Shown here: positions 44,425 through 53,086 of the stretch, one piece after another | Numbering within the stretch: the first letter of the stretch is position 1 | Layout: each line of letters begins with the position of its first letter | DNA from: Alphaproteobacteria bacterium | Lineage (GTDB): Bacteria; Pseudomonadota; Alphaproteobacteria; Micropepsales; Micropepsaceae | DNA: 64,000 nucleotides | Reading direction: 5' to 3' | Assembly (NCBI GenBank): GCA_009693985.1 | Contig: SHWE01000003.1 | Location: 1-64,000 of the forward strand | Program-made: the position numbers and the translations under genes | Notes under the pieces: model-generated | Told to the model about the DNA's origin: nothing | Database searches by the model: none | What the model saw: only the letters and a program-made list of their open reading frames with translations

Positions 44425-46697
44425 GCCAGATGGGCCGCTCCATCCCGCGTCTCGAAGCCCGTTCCAAGGTCACGGGCCGTGCCGAATATGTGCACAATAT
44501 GCGTGTGCCCGGAATGCTCACCGCCAAGATCTTCCGCAGCACGGTCGCGCATGGCCGCATTCTTTCCATCGATGCGGAAGAGGCGCGGGGGATGGAGGGT
44601 GTCTATGCCGTCGTCACCGGCGAAGACGTAAGGAAGATCATTCCTAACCCCTATTTCGGACCCGCCTTTCACGATCAGCCGATCCTTGCGCTCGACAAGG
44701 TGCGCTATGTCGGCGAAGCGGTCGCAGCGGTGCTCGCCTCCGATCCCCATATCGCCGAAGCCGCCGTCCAGACCATCTCCGCCGAATATGAGGAATTGGA
44801 GCCGGTGTTCGACGAGGTCGAAGCAACCTTGCCGAACTCTCCCATCGTCCATGACGAATTGAAGCCGGCCGGGACGTTCGCGGATTTGAAACATCTCGCG
44901 GGGCGCAAGAACACCAATATCGCGCTCGATTACCAATTGCGCCGCGGCGACGTCGATAAAGCCTTCGCCGCCGCCGTTCATGTCTTCGAGCACGAATTCC
45001 GCACCCAGCATGTTCTGCATGTGCCGCTCGAATCTCATGCGTCGCTGGCCATTCCGGGAGAAGGCACGCTGACGCTGCATACGTCGTCGCAAACGCCGTC
45101 TTTCGTGCGCATGGAGATCGCGCGCCTTCTCGGATGGCCGGAAAACCGCGTGCATGTGAAGGTGCCGTTCCTCGGCGGCGGCTATGGCGCGAAGGTCTAT
45201 GTGAAGGTCGAGCCGCTGGCGGTTGCGCTGGCGCTCATCGTGCGCCGCCCCGTCAAAGTTGCGCTCACGATGGAAGAGCAATTCTACACCATCACCAAGC
45301 ATCCGGTGACGTTCCGCATCAAGAGCGGCGTCGACAAGGACGGCCGCATCACCGCGCGCAAATGCGACGTGTATTGGAACGGCGGCGCCTATGCCGATAT
45401 CGGTCCGCGCGTGGCGCAGAAGACGGGCTTCACCGCGCCCGGGCCTTACGACATCGACAATGTCAGCATCGATTCCTACGAGGTCTATACCAACCGGCCG
45501 CCGGCGGGCGCGCTGCGCGGCTTCGGCGTGCCGCAACTCGTCTGGGCCTATGAATCCCACACCGATCTGATCGCGCGCGAGCTTGGGCTAGATCCGGTGG
45601 AGTACCGCCGCAAGAACATCCTTCGTGACGGGCGGCCGCACGCGACCGGCACGATCATGAAGGACGCCGGCATCGATGCGGTGCTCGATCGCATCGCCGA
45701 GCGGATGAATTGGAGCGTGGCCATCGACCGCGGCACGGGTCGTATCAAGCGTGGGCGCGGCATCGGTATCGGCTTCAAGGCCTCGATCTCGCCGACCACC
45801 TCGGGCGCCATCGTCAATGTCAGCGCCGACGGCAGCGTTGTCATCTTCACCAACACGATCGATATGGGGCAGGGCTCCGACACCGCGATGGCGCAGCTCG
45901 CGGCCGAAGTGCTCAATATCGACGCCGAGAAGGTGAAGGTCGTGCATGGCGATACCGATGCCGCGCCCTATGACATGGGCACGCTGGGCTCGCGCTCGAC
46001 CTTCCATATGGGCAACGCGGTCAAGCTTGCCGCCGAAGACGCGCGCGACAAGCTTGTCGCATTGGCCGCTGAAGTGGGCCTGCCAGCCGGCACCAATTAC
46101 GACGTCCAAGAGCTGTTCCGAAAGCGTTACGGCATGCGTGCCGGCAACATCGTCGGCGTCGGAAGCTACGTTCCGAGCTACACGCCGCCCGATCCGAAGA
46201 CAGGCCAATCCGCCAATGTCACGCCGTTCTGGATGGTGGGCGGCGCGGGCGCCGAGGTGGAGGTCGATACCGAAACCGGCCATGTGCGGGTGACCAAGCT
46301 CGTCAACGTCGCCGATGGCGGCAAGATCATCAATCCGAAAATCGCGCGCACGCAGATTTCGGGCGGCGCGATCATGCAATTGGGCTTCACGCTGACCGAG
46401 AGAATGGAGTTCGACGGCGGTCAGGTCACCAACGCGTCCTTCGCCGATTACAAGATCCCCGGTTTCCGCGATGTGCCGCCGATGGAATCGGAATTGATCG
46501 CGGCCAATCAGGAAAATGGCCCCTTTGGCGCCAAGGGTATCGGTGAGTCGGCGACCTTCGGCGTGTCGCCGGCCATCGCCAATGCGATCCATGACGCGGT
46601 GGGCGTGCGGCTGACCTCACTCCCCATCAAGGCCGAAGCGGTGTTGCGCGCCCTTCGCGCTGCGCAAGGTAATCCCCTCGCAGAGGACGAGGAATGA
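44421..46697 (+). CDS. Molybdenum hydroxylase large subunit (4-hydroxybenzoyl-CoA reductase/xanthine dehydrogenase-like)
   Basis: 758 residues. Mo-MCD binding blocks: VPFLGGGYGAKVYVKVE, PPAGALRGFGVPQ, NTIDMGQGSDTAMAQ and FGAKGIGESATFG with the active-site Glu. The GALRGFG loop and length resemble 4-hydroxybenzoyl-CoA reductase and nicotinate-type hydroxylase large subunits, not CO dehydrogenase form I. No signal peptide; cytoplasmic heterotrimer with the flanking gene products. Reaction could be ring hydroxylation of an N-heteroaromatic or reductive dehydroxylation of a hydroxyaryl-CoA; the Fe4S4-bearing insertion of HcrB is not evident in the medium subunit, which favours hydroxylation. Confidence 0.92.
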   Translation: MSQMGRSIPRLEARSKVTGRAEYVHNMRVPGMLTAKIFRSTVAHGRILSIDAEEARGMEGVYAVVTGEDVRKIIPNPYFGPAFHDQPILALDKVRYVGEAVAAVLASDPHIAEAAVQTISAEYEELEPVFDEVEATLPNSPIVHDELKPAGTFADLKHLAGRKNTNIALDYQLRRGDVDKAFAAAVHVFEHEFRTQHVLHVPLESHASLAIPGEGTLTLHTSSQTPSFVRMEIARLLGWPENRVHVKVPFLGGGYGAKVYVKVEPLAVALALIVRRPVKVALTMEEQFYTITKHPVTFRIKSGVDKDGRITARKCDVYWNGGAYADIGPRVAQKTGFTAPGPYDIDNVSIDSYEVYTNRPPAGALRGFGVPQLVWAYESHTDLIARELGLDPVEYRRKNILRDGRPHATGTIMKDAGIDAVLDRIAERMNWSVAIDRGTGRIKRGRGIGIGFKASISPTTSGAIVNVSADGSVVIFTNTIDMGQGSDTAMAQLAAEVLNIDAEKVKVVHGDTDAAPYDMGTLGSRSTFHMGNAVKLAAEDARDKLVALAAEVGLPAGTNYDVQELFRKRYGMRAGNIVGVGSYVPSYTPPDPKTGQSANVTPFWMVGGAGAEVEVDTETGHVRVTKLVNVADGGKIINPKIARTQISGGAIMQLGFTLTERMEFDGGQVTNASFADYKIPGFRDVPPMESELIAANQENGPFGAKGIGESATFGVSPAIANAIHDAVGVRLTSLPIKAEAVLRALRAAQGNPLAEDEE

Positions 46698-47173
46698 GCG
46701 AGACGCGCACCATCCGGTTCACGCTCAACGGCCGCTCCGAGAGCGTCGCGATTCAGCCGCATTGGAATCTCGTCGAGTTGCTGCACCATTTCGGCCTTAC
46801 CGGCGCGCGCGAATCTTGCGGCCAGGGCTTATGCGGCGTCTGTACCGTGCTGGTCGACGATGTCGCGGTGTCGGGCTGTCTTTATCTGGCGGTGCGGGTG
46901 GACGGCAAAAAAATCACGACGGTCGAGCATCTCGATGAGGGAGGCACTCTATCGCCCGTGCAGCAGGCCTTCATCGAATGCGGCGCTTTTCAGTGCGGCT
47001 TCTGCACGCCCGGCTTCGTGCTGATGACGCACCAGCTTCTGGCGCGCAATCCCGATCCCAGCGACGACGAAATCCGCCATTATCTTTCGGGCAATCTCTG
47101 CCGCTGTGCCGCCTATCCGGAGATCGTCGAAGCGGTGAAACTCGCCGCGAAGCTCCAGAAACAAGCGCGTTGA
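46694..47173 (+). CDS. Molybdenum hydroxylase 2Fe-2S small subunit (CoxS-like)
   Basis: 159 residues. First cluster: CGQGLCGVC plus Cys in SGCLYL; second cluster: CGFCTPGF and CRCAAYPEI. Spacing is standard. Overlaps the large-subunit gene by 4 bases and ends the seven-gene rightward operon (HpaC, HpaB, UbiD, CoxG, M, L, S). Confidence 0.93.
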   Translation: MSETRTIRFTLNGRSESVAIQPHWNLVELLHHFGLTGARESCGQGLCGVCTVLVDDVAVSGCLYLAVRVDGKKITTVEHLDEGGTLSPVQQAFIECGAFQCGFCTPGFVLMTHQLLARNPDPSDDEIRHYLSGNLCRCAAYPEIVEAVKLAAKLQKQAR

Positions 47174-47267
47174 GGCTCACGGCCCCGTTATTTCATAGGC
47201 CCGGGACGTCCGTTTGACCGGTTTCTACAACCGGCTAAGGTCTTGCCGTCTCGCATTCGGGGAATCC

Positions 47268-49169
47268 ATGGCATCCTGGCGTCGCGGCGGCCATCTGCTG
47301 GGCTGTATCGCGCTTCTCGCTCTGTTCCCGCTTGCGGCAACCCCCGCCGCCACCCAAGCTGTTCGCGCAAATCAGACGAGCAATACACCGATGTGGGATC
47401 TGACCGATCTGTTTCCGACCCCGGAATCCTGGGCCGTCGAATATGATTCGACGAAGGCCGCGGCGGACATGCTTGCCGCTTTCAAGGGCTCGCTCGGAAC
47501 CAGTGCGAATGCGATGATGAATGCGCTCAACGCCATCAGTCAGGTCAACAAGCGGGCCTCGCGACTGTTCACCTATGCGAGCCTGATGTCCGACGAGGAT
47601 CTCTCGGTCGCGCGCAATCAGGAACGCAAGCAGCAGGCCGGCGCGCTGATGACGTTGATCAATGAGCGCACGTCATGGCTCGCGCCCGAAATCCTTGGCG
47701 TCGGTGCGGAGAAGGTGAAAGCGTTCCAAGCCGAGGAAAGCGGGCTCGCCACGCGCCATTCGTTCTTCCTCGACAATACGCTGCGCGCTTCCGCCCATAC
47801 GCTTGGGCTCGAGGCCGAAGGCGTGCTCGCCGCCGCCGGCGATGTGCTGCAACAGCCCGATTTCATCTATGGCCAGCTCGCCAATAATGATCTGCCCTAT
47901 CCGAGCGTCACGCTCGCGGACGGTACGGCGGTGACGCTCGATCAATCCGCTTACGAGAAATACCGCCAGGCCCCCAATCGCGCCGACCGCAAGCTGGTGT
48001 TCGATGCCTTCTGGGGCGCGTGGAAGAAATACGAGAGCACTGACGGGGCGGTGCTCACCGCGCAGATCATGGGCGATGTGTTCGTCGCCAAAGCGCGCAA
48101 GTATCGCAACGCGCTTTCGGCTGCGCTCTTTCCCGACAACATGCCAGAAACCGTCTATCGCACGCTGGTGGGGGAGGCCAATAAGGGGCTTCCGACGCTT
48201 CACCGCTATTTCTCCTTGCGCAAGCGCCTGCTCGGCATCAATGGCGATCTTCATTATTACGACGTCTATCCGACCATGTTCCCGAACGGGGTGACTCCGA
48301 AATTCGACGTCGCCCAATCCGAGCGCCTCACGCTTGCCGCGCTGGCGCCCTATGGTGAGGAATATCTCGACCTGCTGCGGCAAGGCTTCGCCGGCAAATG
48401 GACCGACGCCCATCCGCGGCCGCACAAGGCCTCGGGCGCTTATATGAACGGCAGCGCTTACGACGTGCATCCTTATCTGCTGCTCAATCACAATGACGAT
48501 TATCAATCGCTCTCGACGCTGGCGCATGAATGGGGCCACGCCGTCCACACCATGTTGACGACCAAGAACCAGCCTTACGAGAAGGCGAATTACTCCACCT
48601 TCATCGCCGAATCCGCCTCGATCGCCAACGAGATGCTGCTCGACGATTACATGGTGGCGCACGCCAAGACGCGCGAAGAGAAGCTCTATTATCTCGGCGA
48701 GGGACTGGAATCGATCCGCGGCACGTTCTTCCGCCAGGTGATGTTCGCGGAGTTCGAGCTCAGCATCCATGAGGAGATCGAGCGCGGACGTCCGCTATCG
48801 GGCGCGCGGCTGACCGATATCTATTGCAGCTTGTTGCGCAAATATCATGGCGAGGCCGAGGGGTTCATGAAGATTGATCCCGCCTATTGCATCGAATGGG
48901 CGTTCGTTCCGCACTTCTTCTTCGATTTCTACGTCTATCAATATGCGACGTCGATGGCGGGAGCGGCCGAATTCACCGACCGGATCGCCAGGGAAGGGCG
49001 CCCCGCCACCGAACGGTTTCTCGACATGCTGCGCGCGGGCGGTTCCGAATATCCTTACGATCTATACAAGCGCGCAGGCATCGACATAGCAAGCCCGGCA
49101 CCCTACCAGGCGCTGATCGCGCGCATGAACCGCATCATGGATGAGATCGAAAAGCTCGCGCCGCGCTAG
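47268..49169 (+). CDS. Oligoendopeptidase F-like M3 metallopeptidase with export signal
   Basis: 633 residues from the ATG at 47268, selected because GGGGA precedes it and a signal peptide follows (hydrophobic residues about 10-28, cleavage near PAATQA). The M3B zinc motif is LAHEWGHAVHTML (HEXXH), with the third ligand Glu likely in FIAESASIANEMLL. MWDLTDLFPTPESW is the standard PepF opening after the signal. PepF enzymes are normally cytoplasmic; an exported form is unusual and may degrade periplasmic peptides. Convergent with the SIMPL-domain gene, 6 bases between stops. Confidence 0.9.
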   Translation: MASWRRGGHLLGCIALLALFPLAATPAATQAVRANQTSNTPMWDLTDLFPTPESWAVEYDSTKAAADMLAAFKGSLGTSANAMMNALNAISQVNKRASRLFTYASLMSDEDLSVARNQERKQQAGALMTLINERTSWLAPEILGVGAEKVKAFQAEESGLATRHSFFLDNTLRASAHTLGLEAEGVLAAAGDVLQQPDFIYGQLANNDLPYPSVTLADGTAVTLDQSAYEKYRQAPNRADRKLVFDAFWGAWKKYESTDGAVLTAQIMGDVFVAKARKYRNALSAALFPDNMPETVYRTLVGEANKGLPTLHRYFSLRKRLLGINGDLHYYDVYPTMFPNGVTPKFDVAQSERLTLAALAPYGEEYLDLLRQGFAGKWTDAHPRPHKASGAYMNGSAYDVHPYLLLNHNDDYQSLSTLAHEWGHAVHTMLTTKNQPYEKANYSTFIAESASIANEMLLDDYMVAHAKTREEKLYYLGEGLESIRGTFFRQVMFAEFELSIHEEIERGRPLSGARLTDIYCSLLRKYHGEAEGFMKIDPAYCIEWAFVPHFFFDFYVYQYATSMAGAAEFTDRIAREGRPATERFLDMLRAGGSEYPYDLYKRAGIDIASPAPYQALIARMNRIMDEIEKLAPR

Positions 49170-49175
49170 GCGGGC

Positions 49176-49901
49176 TCACTGGATCGCGCAAGTCATCGTC
49201 ACGTTGACGGTCACGGTCTCTTCGCCGGACGCGACGGGCGGAGGTCCGGCTTCCGCTGCCAAGGCCCGCGCCATGGCGAACATGGGCACCGGCCTGCTGC
49301 TGCTACCTTCCTGGATCGTCATCACCGCGCTCAAATTCACCCCGGCTGCGCTTGCGAGCGTGCGGGCTTTCGCGGCAGCGTCGGCGACGGTGGCGTCGCG
49401 CGCCCGCTCGGCCAGCGGCTTGGGATTGGTAATGAAGAAGGCGATGCCGCCCACCTCGTTCGCGCCGCTGCGCACCAACGCATCGAGCGTCGGTCCCAAT
49501 TTGGTCAGATCATCGACGATGACGGCGACTTGGTTCGAGACCTGATAACCGACAATGCGCTGCGGCTGAGGATTGTCCTGGCGGAAGGGCGCATATTGCG
49601 GTTGGACCGAAAAGTTCGAGGTCTGGATTTTGTTCTCCGGGATGCCCGCCATCCGAAGCGCCGCGAAGACCCGGTTCATCGCCGTCGTATTCGCGTTCAG
49701 CGCGGCGGCGGCGGTCGGCGCTTGGCTGACAACGCAGGCCGAGAGGCGCGCCGAATCGGGCTTGGCCGAGGCTTCGCCTTCGCCATTGACGATGATGGTG
49801 CGCGAAGCTGCTTCGGCGGCCGCGGCTTGGTGCGCCGGGCCCGCGATGAGAAGCGATGCGGCAAGGGAAACCGGCAGCAGAAGCCGACGCGAAACGACCA
49901 T
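49176..49901 (-). CDS. SIMPL-domain (DUF541) periplasmic protein
   Basis: 241 residues with a signal peptide ending near AAAAE. SIMPL features: IIVNGEGEASAKPDSARLS, MNRVFAALRMAGIPENKIQTSNFSVQPQY, VGYQVSNQVAVIVDDL and ARDATVADAAAKARTLASAAGV. SIMPL proteins are periplasmic or outer-surface oligomers of poorly known role, sometimes stress-related. Stands alone on the minus strand. Confidence 0.9.
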   Translation of the reverse strand: MVVSRRLLLPVSLAASLLIAGPAHQAAAAEAASRTIIVNGEGEASAKPDSARLSACVVSQAPTAAAALNANTTAMNRVFAALRMAGIPENKIQTSNFSVQPQYAPFRQDNPQPQRIVGYQVSNQVAVIVDDLTKLGPTLDALVRSGANEVGGIAFFITNPKPLAERARDATVADAAAKARTLASAAGVNLSAVMTIQEGSSSRPVPMFAMARALAAEAGPPPVASGEETVTVNVTMTCAIQ

Positions 49902-49992
49902 GGCAGAACCATCCTTGAGGGGCGGTTTCAGATTACCATCGCAATCGCGGCGGTTGTGATACCAATCCGTGGTGGAAAAGCGGAAAGAGAGC

Positions 49993-50388
49993 TTAGTCCA
50001 ATTCGTGCTTGGTAAGCTCGTCCATCACGATGACGACCGTGCCGTCGAATTCGTGCCGCGCGCCCGTCAAATGGTCGATGCCGTTCGAAAACGGAACATC
50101 CCATTTCCCTTCGGCCGGCGCGAGGTAGACAAGCGCATCCTCGTAGCCATGGGCGCTGCACAGAAGGGTGAGCTCGGCTCTGCTGCGCGGGACCGTCATG
50201 GTGTGGAAGGTCGGATAGTAAATGCCCACAATCTCGCCGTGCTGCCAGCCGGTGCAATCGGCATCGACCGGGCTGACATTCAGGAAAATGGTCTGGGACG
50301 TGCCGTCCATGATAGTGGCGCAGCCGGCAAGCAGGGCCGCAGCCACGCACGCCGTCAATCCCAACCGATGCTTCAAGCCTTTAGCCAT
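49993..50388 (-). CDS. Hypothetical lipoprotein
   Basis: 131 residues. Lipoprotein signal with lipobox LLAGC (Cys at about residue 22), followed by ATIMDGTSQTIFLNVSPVDADC, a pattern common in small proteobacterial lipoproteins with a PEGA-like start. Two further cysteines may pair. Likely outer-membrane anchored. Located just upstream of, and divergent from, the tRNA gene. No specific function recognised. Confidence 0.8.
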   Translation of the reverse strand: MAKGLKHRLGLTACVAAALLAGCATIMDGTSQTIFLNVSPVDADCTGWQHGEIVGIYYPTFHTMTVPRSRAELTLLCSAHGYEDALVYLAPAEGKWDVPFSNGIDHLTGARHEFDGTVVIVMDELTKHELD

Positions 50389-50497
50389 GCCGCGTAGCCC
50401 CTTGGACAGAGCGATTAAACGCCACTTCCCTTAAGAGCGGGTTTCGAAGCGGCGCCTTCGCGATTTTCGGCTTTCCTGCTATCAACAGCGGCCCTTT

Positions 50498-50574
50498 GGG
50501 CCTGTAGCTCAGTTGGTTAGAGCCGGCCGCTCATAACGGTCTGGTCGCTGGTTCGAGTCCAGCCGGGCCCACCA
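50498..50574 (+). tRNA. tRNA-Ile2 (anticodon CAU)
   Basis: A 77-base cloverleaf can be drawn: acceptor stem GGGCCTG/CGGGCCC with one G-T pair, D-stem GCTC/GAGC, anticodon stem GGCCG/CGGTC around loop CTCATAA, T-stem GCTGG/CCAGC with TTCGAGT loop, and encoded CCA. The anticodon is CAU. The GGGCC acceptor and the TTGGTCGCTGG-like region after the anticodon match tRNA-Ile2 (lysidine-modified, decoding AUA) better than elongator tRNA-Met; initiator tRNA is excluded by the paired first base. Confidence 0.88.
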
Positions 50575-50623
50575 CTATTTACTTCGCTGATGTTCGCAGC
50601 GGTCCGCAGTTGTCCATATTGCA

Positions 50624-50805
50624 AAATCGCGCCCAATAATGACCCCACCCCAAAAGCGCCTTACCTCTTTGAACTCGCTGCAAACAATTCGAATTTGTGC
50701 AGTTTGGTTTCGCGTCCAATCGTGAACCCACCAAATTCAGCCATTACGTAACCGATGCAACGCGTTGGGTGCAGTTGAGGGTGGGGTCATTGTTGGACGC
50801 GATTT
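50624..50805. mobile_element. Remnant flanked by 27-bp imperfect inverted repeats, IS-end-like
   Basis: 50624..50650 matches the inverse of 50779..50805 at 25 of 27 positions. The arms read GGGGTCATT(G/A)TTGG then a GCGC/ACGC-ATTT end, which resembles the reiterated terminal sequences of IS21-like elements (inference). The 128 bases between hold no gene. It lies 50 bases after a tRNA and abuts a TonB receptor fragment that has lost its front part, so an insertion followed by deletion is likely. Confidence 0.55.
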
Positions 50806-51151
50806 CACAGTCGAGCCGTGGAAGCTCGTGGGCGGTCTCAATTATCGCGATCCCTCGGAGCGTTTCGGCGGTCAGCTCATCGCCACCTATTCGGCGGCGA
50901 AGGATTCGTCGCGCATCGGGGCGGTTTGCGTGCCCTCCTGCTTCGCCTCCCCATCATTCTTCATCCTGGATGCGACGGCTTTCTGGAACTTCAATAAAAA
51001 CCTGTCGCTGCGCGCGGGCGTGTTCAATATCTTCGACGAAAAATATTGGTATTGGGGCGACGTGCGCGGCCTGTTATCGACGTCGGTAGCGCGCGATGCC
51101 TATTCGCAGCCGGGGCGTAATATCGCGGTGTCTTTGACCGCTCGTATGTAA
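50804..51151 (+). pseudogene. C-terminal remnant of a TonB-dependent heme-type receptor
   Basis: About 115 residues matching only the last beta-strands of a TonB-dependent receptor of the HmuR/HxuC-like group: GGLNYRDPSERFGGQLIATYSAAKD, FFILDATAFWNFNKNLSLRAGVFNIFDEKYWYWGDVRGL, DAYSQPGRNIAVSLTARM with a final aromatic-poor strand. Complete receptors have 650-800 residues and begin with a plug domain; everything before this point is missing and replaced by an inverted-repeat sequence. No own start codon with a ribosome binding site. Non-functional. Confidence 0.8.
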
Positions 51152-51253
51152 CGGTTCAACGCAGATGGAGGTGTCATGTCTTCTCTCGAGTTGCGGGCGG
51201 CCGACATGGCCCTCCGCTATCCCAACATCGCTGGTCCCGATTGGCAGGAGAGA

Positions 51254-51565
51254 TCACCAGATGTCCAAGCTGGACATGCCGGCGACATGAGCCCGGTCGC
51301 CCTCGATGACGACGTTATATTCGGGGCCTGGAGCACTGAACGTGTATTCTCCCTTGACGTCCGTCATTCCGGACGACAGCACCCGTTCTTCGTCATCGAT
51401 GATGATGATGGGCAGACGCCGGGCGAGTTCGCCGTCGCTGAAAACGCCCCTGCAAATGACATTGGCTCCTGTCGTCTTCTTGCACTCGATGCGCAGCGTG
51501 TGCGCGTCGACGGCCGTCGAAAGCATCAAGGCGGCGGCGCTCACGGCCAGACCGATTGTCTTCAT
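51254..51565 (-). CDS. Small exported protein, transthyretin-like fold suspected
   Basis: 103 residues from the ATG at 51565 (GGGAGGAAG just upstream). Signal peptide MKTIGLAVSAAALMLSTAVDA. The mature part has two cysteines (IECKK, VICRG) and the pattern VLSSGMTDVKGEYTF then YNVVIEGDRAHVA, which recalls small beta-sandwich domains of the DUF4198/NikM-like or carboxypeptidase-regulatory type. It neighbours a decayed TonB receptor; such small proteins often accompany TonB systems. Function unknown. Confidence 0.7.
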   Translation of the reverse strand: MKTIGLAVSAAALMLSTAVDAHTLRIECKKTTGANVICRGVFSDGELARRLPIIIIDDEERVLSSGMTDVKGEYTFSAPGPEYNVVIEGDRAHVAGMSSLDIW

Positions 51566-51654
51566 GTCTTCCTCCCTCTTGGCGGGCGGCTGACTGACCT
51601 TGTCTGACCCGTCGGCCATCATCTTCGATCAATTCATTCCGGAAGCAAAGGTTC

Positions 51655-52218
51655 CTATCGGGCTTGGCTTCCGGAAAACAACCGCACAATCGCGCGCTTT
51701 ATGCGCGCGAACAGACCGGGCTTCTCGCCCGCGCTTGGCGCATGCGGGCGCGGAGAGGCGGCAGGTTCGGGCGCCGCGATGGGTTTCTCCACCACGCCGG
51801 CGAATTTCTTGAAGAATTGCTCGGCGAGAGATTTGGCGGTGGCGTCGATCAGGCGCGCGCCGACTTGCGCGATCTTGCCGCCGACCTGCGCATCGACCGT
51901 ATAGGTCAGAAGCGTGCCCGCGTCCCGATCGATCAGCCGCACCTCGGCGCCGCCTTTGGCGAAACCGGCCGGGCTCTGGCCCTCGCCGCTGATCTTGTAG
52001 CCGTTCGGCGGATCGAGGTCGGAGAGAGTCACCTTGCCCTGGAACTTGGCCGACACCGGACCGAGCTTGATCCCGGCCACCGCCTTCATCTGCGTGTCGG
52101 AAATCTTCTCGATGCTCTCGCAGCCCGGTATGCAGGCTTTCAGGACTTCGGGATTGTTCAGACCGGCCCAGACGGCTTCGCGCGGCGCGGCGATGAACCG
52201 CTCTCCTGTCATGTTCAT
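51655..52218 (-). CDS. CoxG-like SRPBCC protein with C-terminal tail
   Basis: 187 residues from the ATG at 52218, preceded by AAGGAG. SRPBCC core residues 1-145: MTGERFIAAPREAVWAGLNNPEVLKACIPGCESIEK, VSAKFQGKVTLSDLDPP, and the AQVGARLIDATAKSLAEQFFKKFA helix. A Pro/Ala-rich linker and basic amphipathic tail (FARIKRAIVRLFSGSQ) follow, similar to the membrane anchor of CoxG. Divergent from the GntR gene, and separated by it from a CoxMSL-type operon that it probably serves. Confidence 0.87.
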   Translation of the reverse strand: MNMTGERFIAAPREAVWAGLNNPEVLKACIPGCESIEKISDTQMKAVAGIKLGPVSAKFQGKVTLSDLDPPNGYKISGEGQSPAGFAKGGAEVRLIDRDAGTLLTYTVDAQVGGKIAQVGARLIDATAKSLAEQFFKKFAGVVEKPIAAPEPAASPRPHAPSAGEKPGLFARIKRAIVRLFSGSQAR

Positions 52219-52257
52219 TCGGCGAAGCTCCTTGGCCGGGACGCGGGCGGCGGTCCT

Positions 52258-52276
52258 TTGTATGTCTGTCTTACAA
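52258..52276. promoter_or_regulatory. Candidate GntR operator
   Basis: TTGTA-N9-TACAA dyad in the 121-base divergent region between coxG-like and gntR-like genes, followed by TACAATA, a possible -10 element. Assignment to the adjacent regulator is inference. Confidence 0.35.
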
Positions 52277-52339
52277 TAGCACCGGCAAAACGATAGAACA
52301 CCTGTCGAAAGCCATGGCGCGTCCATTTGCGCGCGCGCC

Positions 52340-53083
52340 ATGCGGCAGGGGGAAGCGTTGGCAGTCGAGCCTACAGCCAGATTGACGCCGCTGCAGCATC
52401 AGGCGGCACCCTTGCGCAACAAGATCATCGCCGCGCTCAGGGGCGCCATCGAATCGGGCGTGCTGCAGCCGGGCGCGCGGCTGGTGGAGCGCGATCTCTG
52501 CGGACAGCTCAATGTCAGCCGGACGTCGCTGCGCGAGGCGCTCCGGGAGTTGCAGGCGGACGGCATATTGCTCCAGGCCGGAGCGCAGGGCCTCGCCGTA
52601 AACAGGGTCACGCGCGAGGAGGCCGCCAATGTCTATCGCATCCGCTCCGTGCTGGAAGCGCTGGTGGTGGAACAGTTCATCGAACGCGCCGGCGATGACG
52701 ACATCGCGCGTATCGTTAGGGACGCGGACGGATTGAAGACGGCCTATCGCTCGGGCGACATCGCGCGGATTTTGACCAGCAAGCGGGCCTTCTACGACCG
52801 CATCTGCACCGTGGCCGACAATGCGCTCGCCTTCGACATCCTCAATCGGCTGGTGCTCAGAACCTCCTCCTTGCGCAGCCGCTCGCTCGCCCGAAAGCAG
52901 CGCCAGCAGCAGAGCCCCGGCGAGATCGATGCGATTCTCAAGGCGATCCGCAATCGCGATGCCGCCGCCGCCAGGAAAGCGGCCATCGCCCATGTCGAGA
53001 GCGCGGCGGCTTCGGCCTTCGCCGCCAGTTTTCCCGACCCGGAAATTCCGCCCGCCGCAAAGACGAAGAAGAAACGGCCCTGA
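52340..53083 (+). CDS. GntR-family regulator, FadR/FCD type
   Basis: 247 residues. Residues about 20-85 form the winged HTH: LRNKIIAALRGAIESGVLQPGARLVERDLCGQLNVSRTSLREALRELQADGILL. The C-terminal part (about 95-220) is an all-helical FCD domain (VYRIRSVLEALVVEQFIERA, later RNRDAAAARKAAIAHVESA). FCD regulators sense organic acids and usually repress catabolic operons. Convergent with the CoxMSL operon, 3 bases between stops, and divergent from the coxG-like gene; probably controls both. Confidence 0.88.
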   Translation: MRQGEALAVEPTARLTPLQHQAAPLRNKIIAALRGAIESGVLQPGARLVERDLCGQLNVSRTSLREALRELQADGILLQAGAQGLAVNRVTREEAANVYRIRSVLEALVVEQFIERAGDDDIARIVRDADGLKTAYRSGDIARILTSKRAFYDRICTVADNALAFDILNRLVLRTSSLRSRSLARKQRQQQSPGEIDAILKAIRNRDAAAARKAAIAHVESAAASAFAASFPDPEIPPAAKTKKKRP

Positions 53084-53086
53084 AAT

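Noticed and set aside
51176-51607. Plus-strand frame of 143 codons opposite the small exported protein gene
   Set aside because: The minus strand has a signal peptide, strong ribosome binding site and a sensible protein; the plus frame has none.
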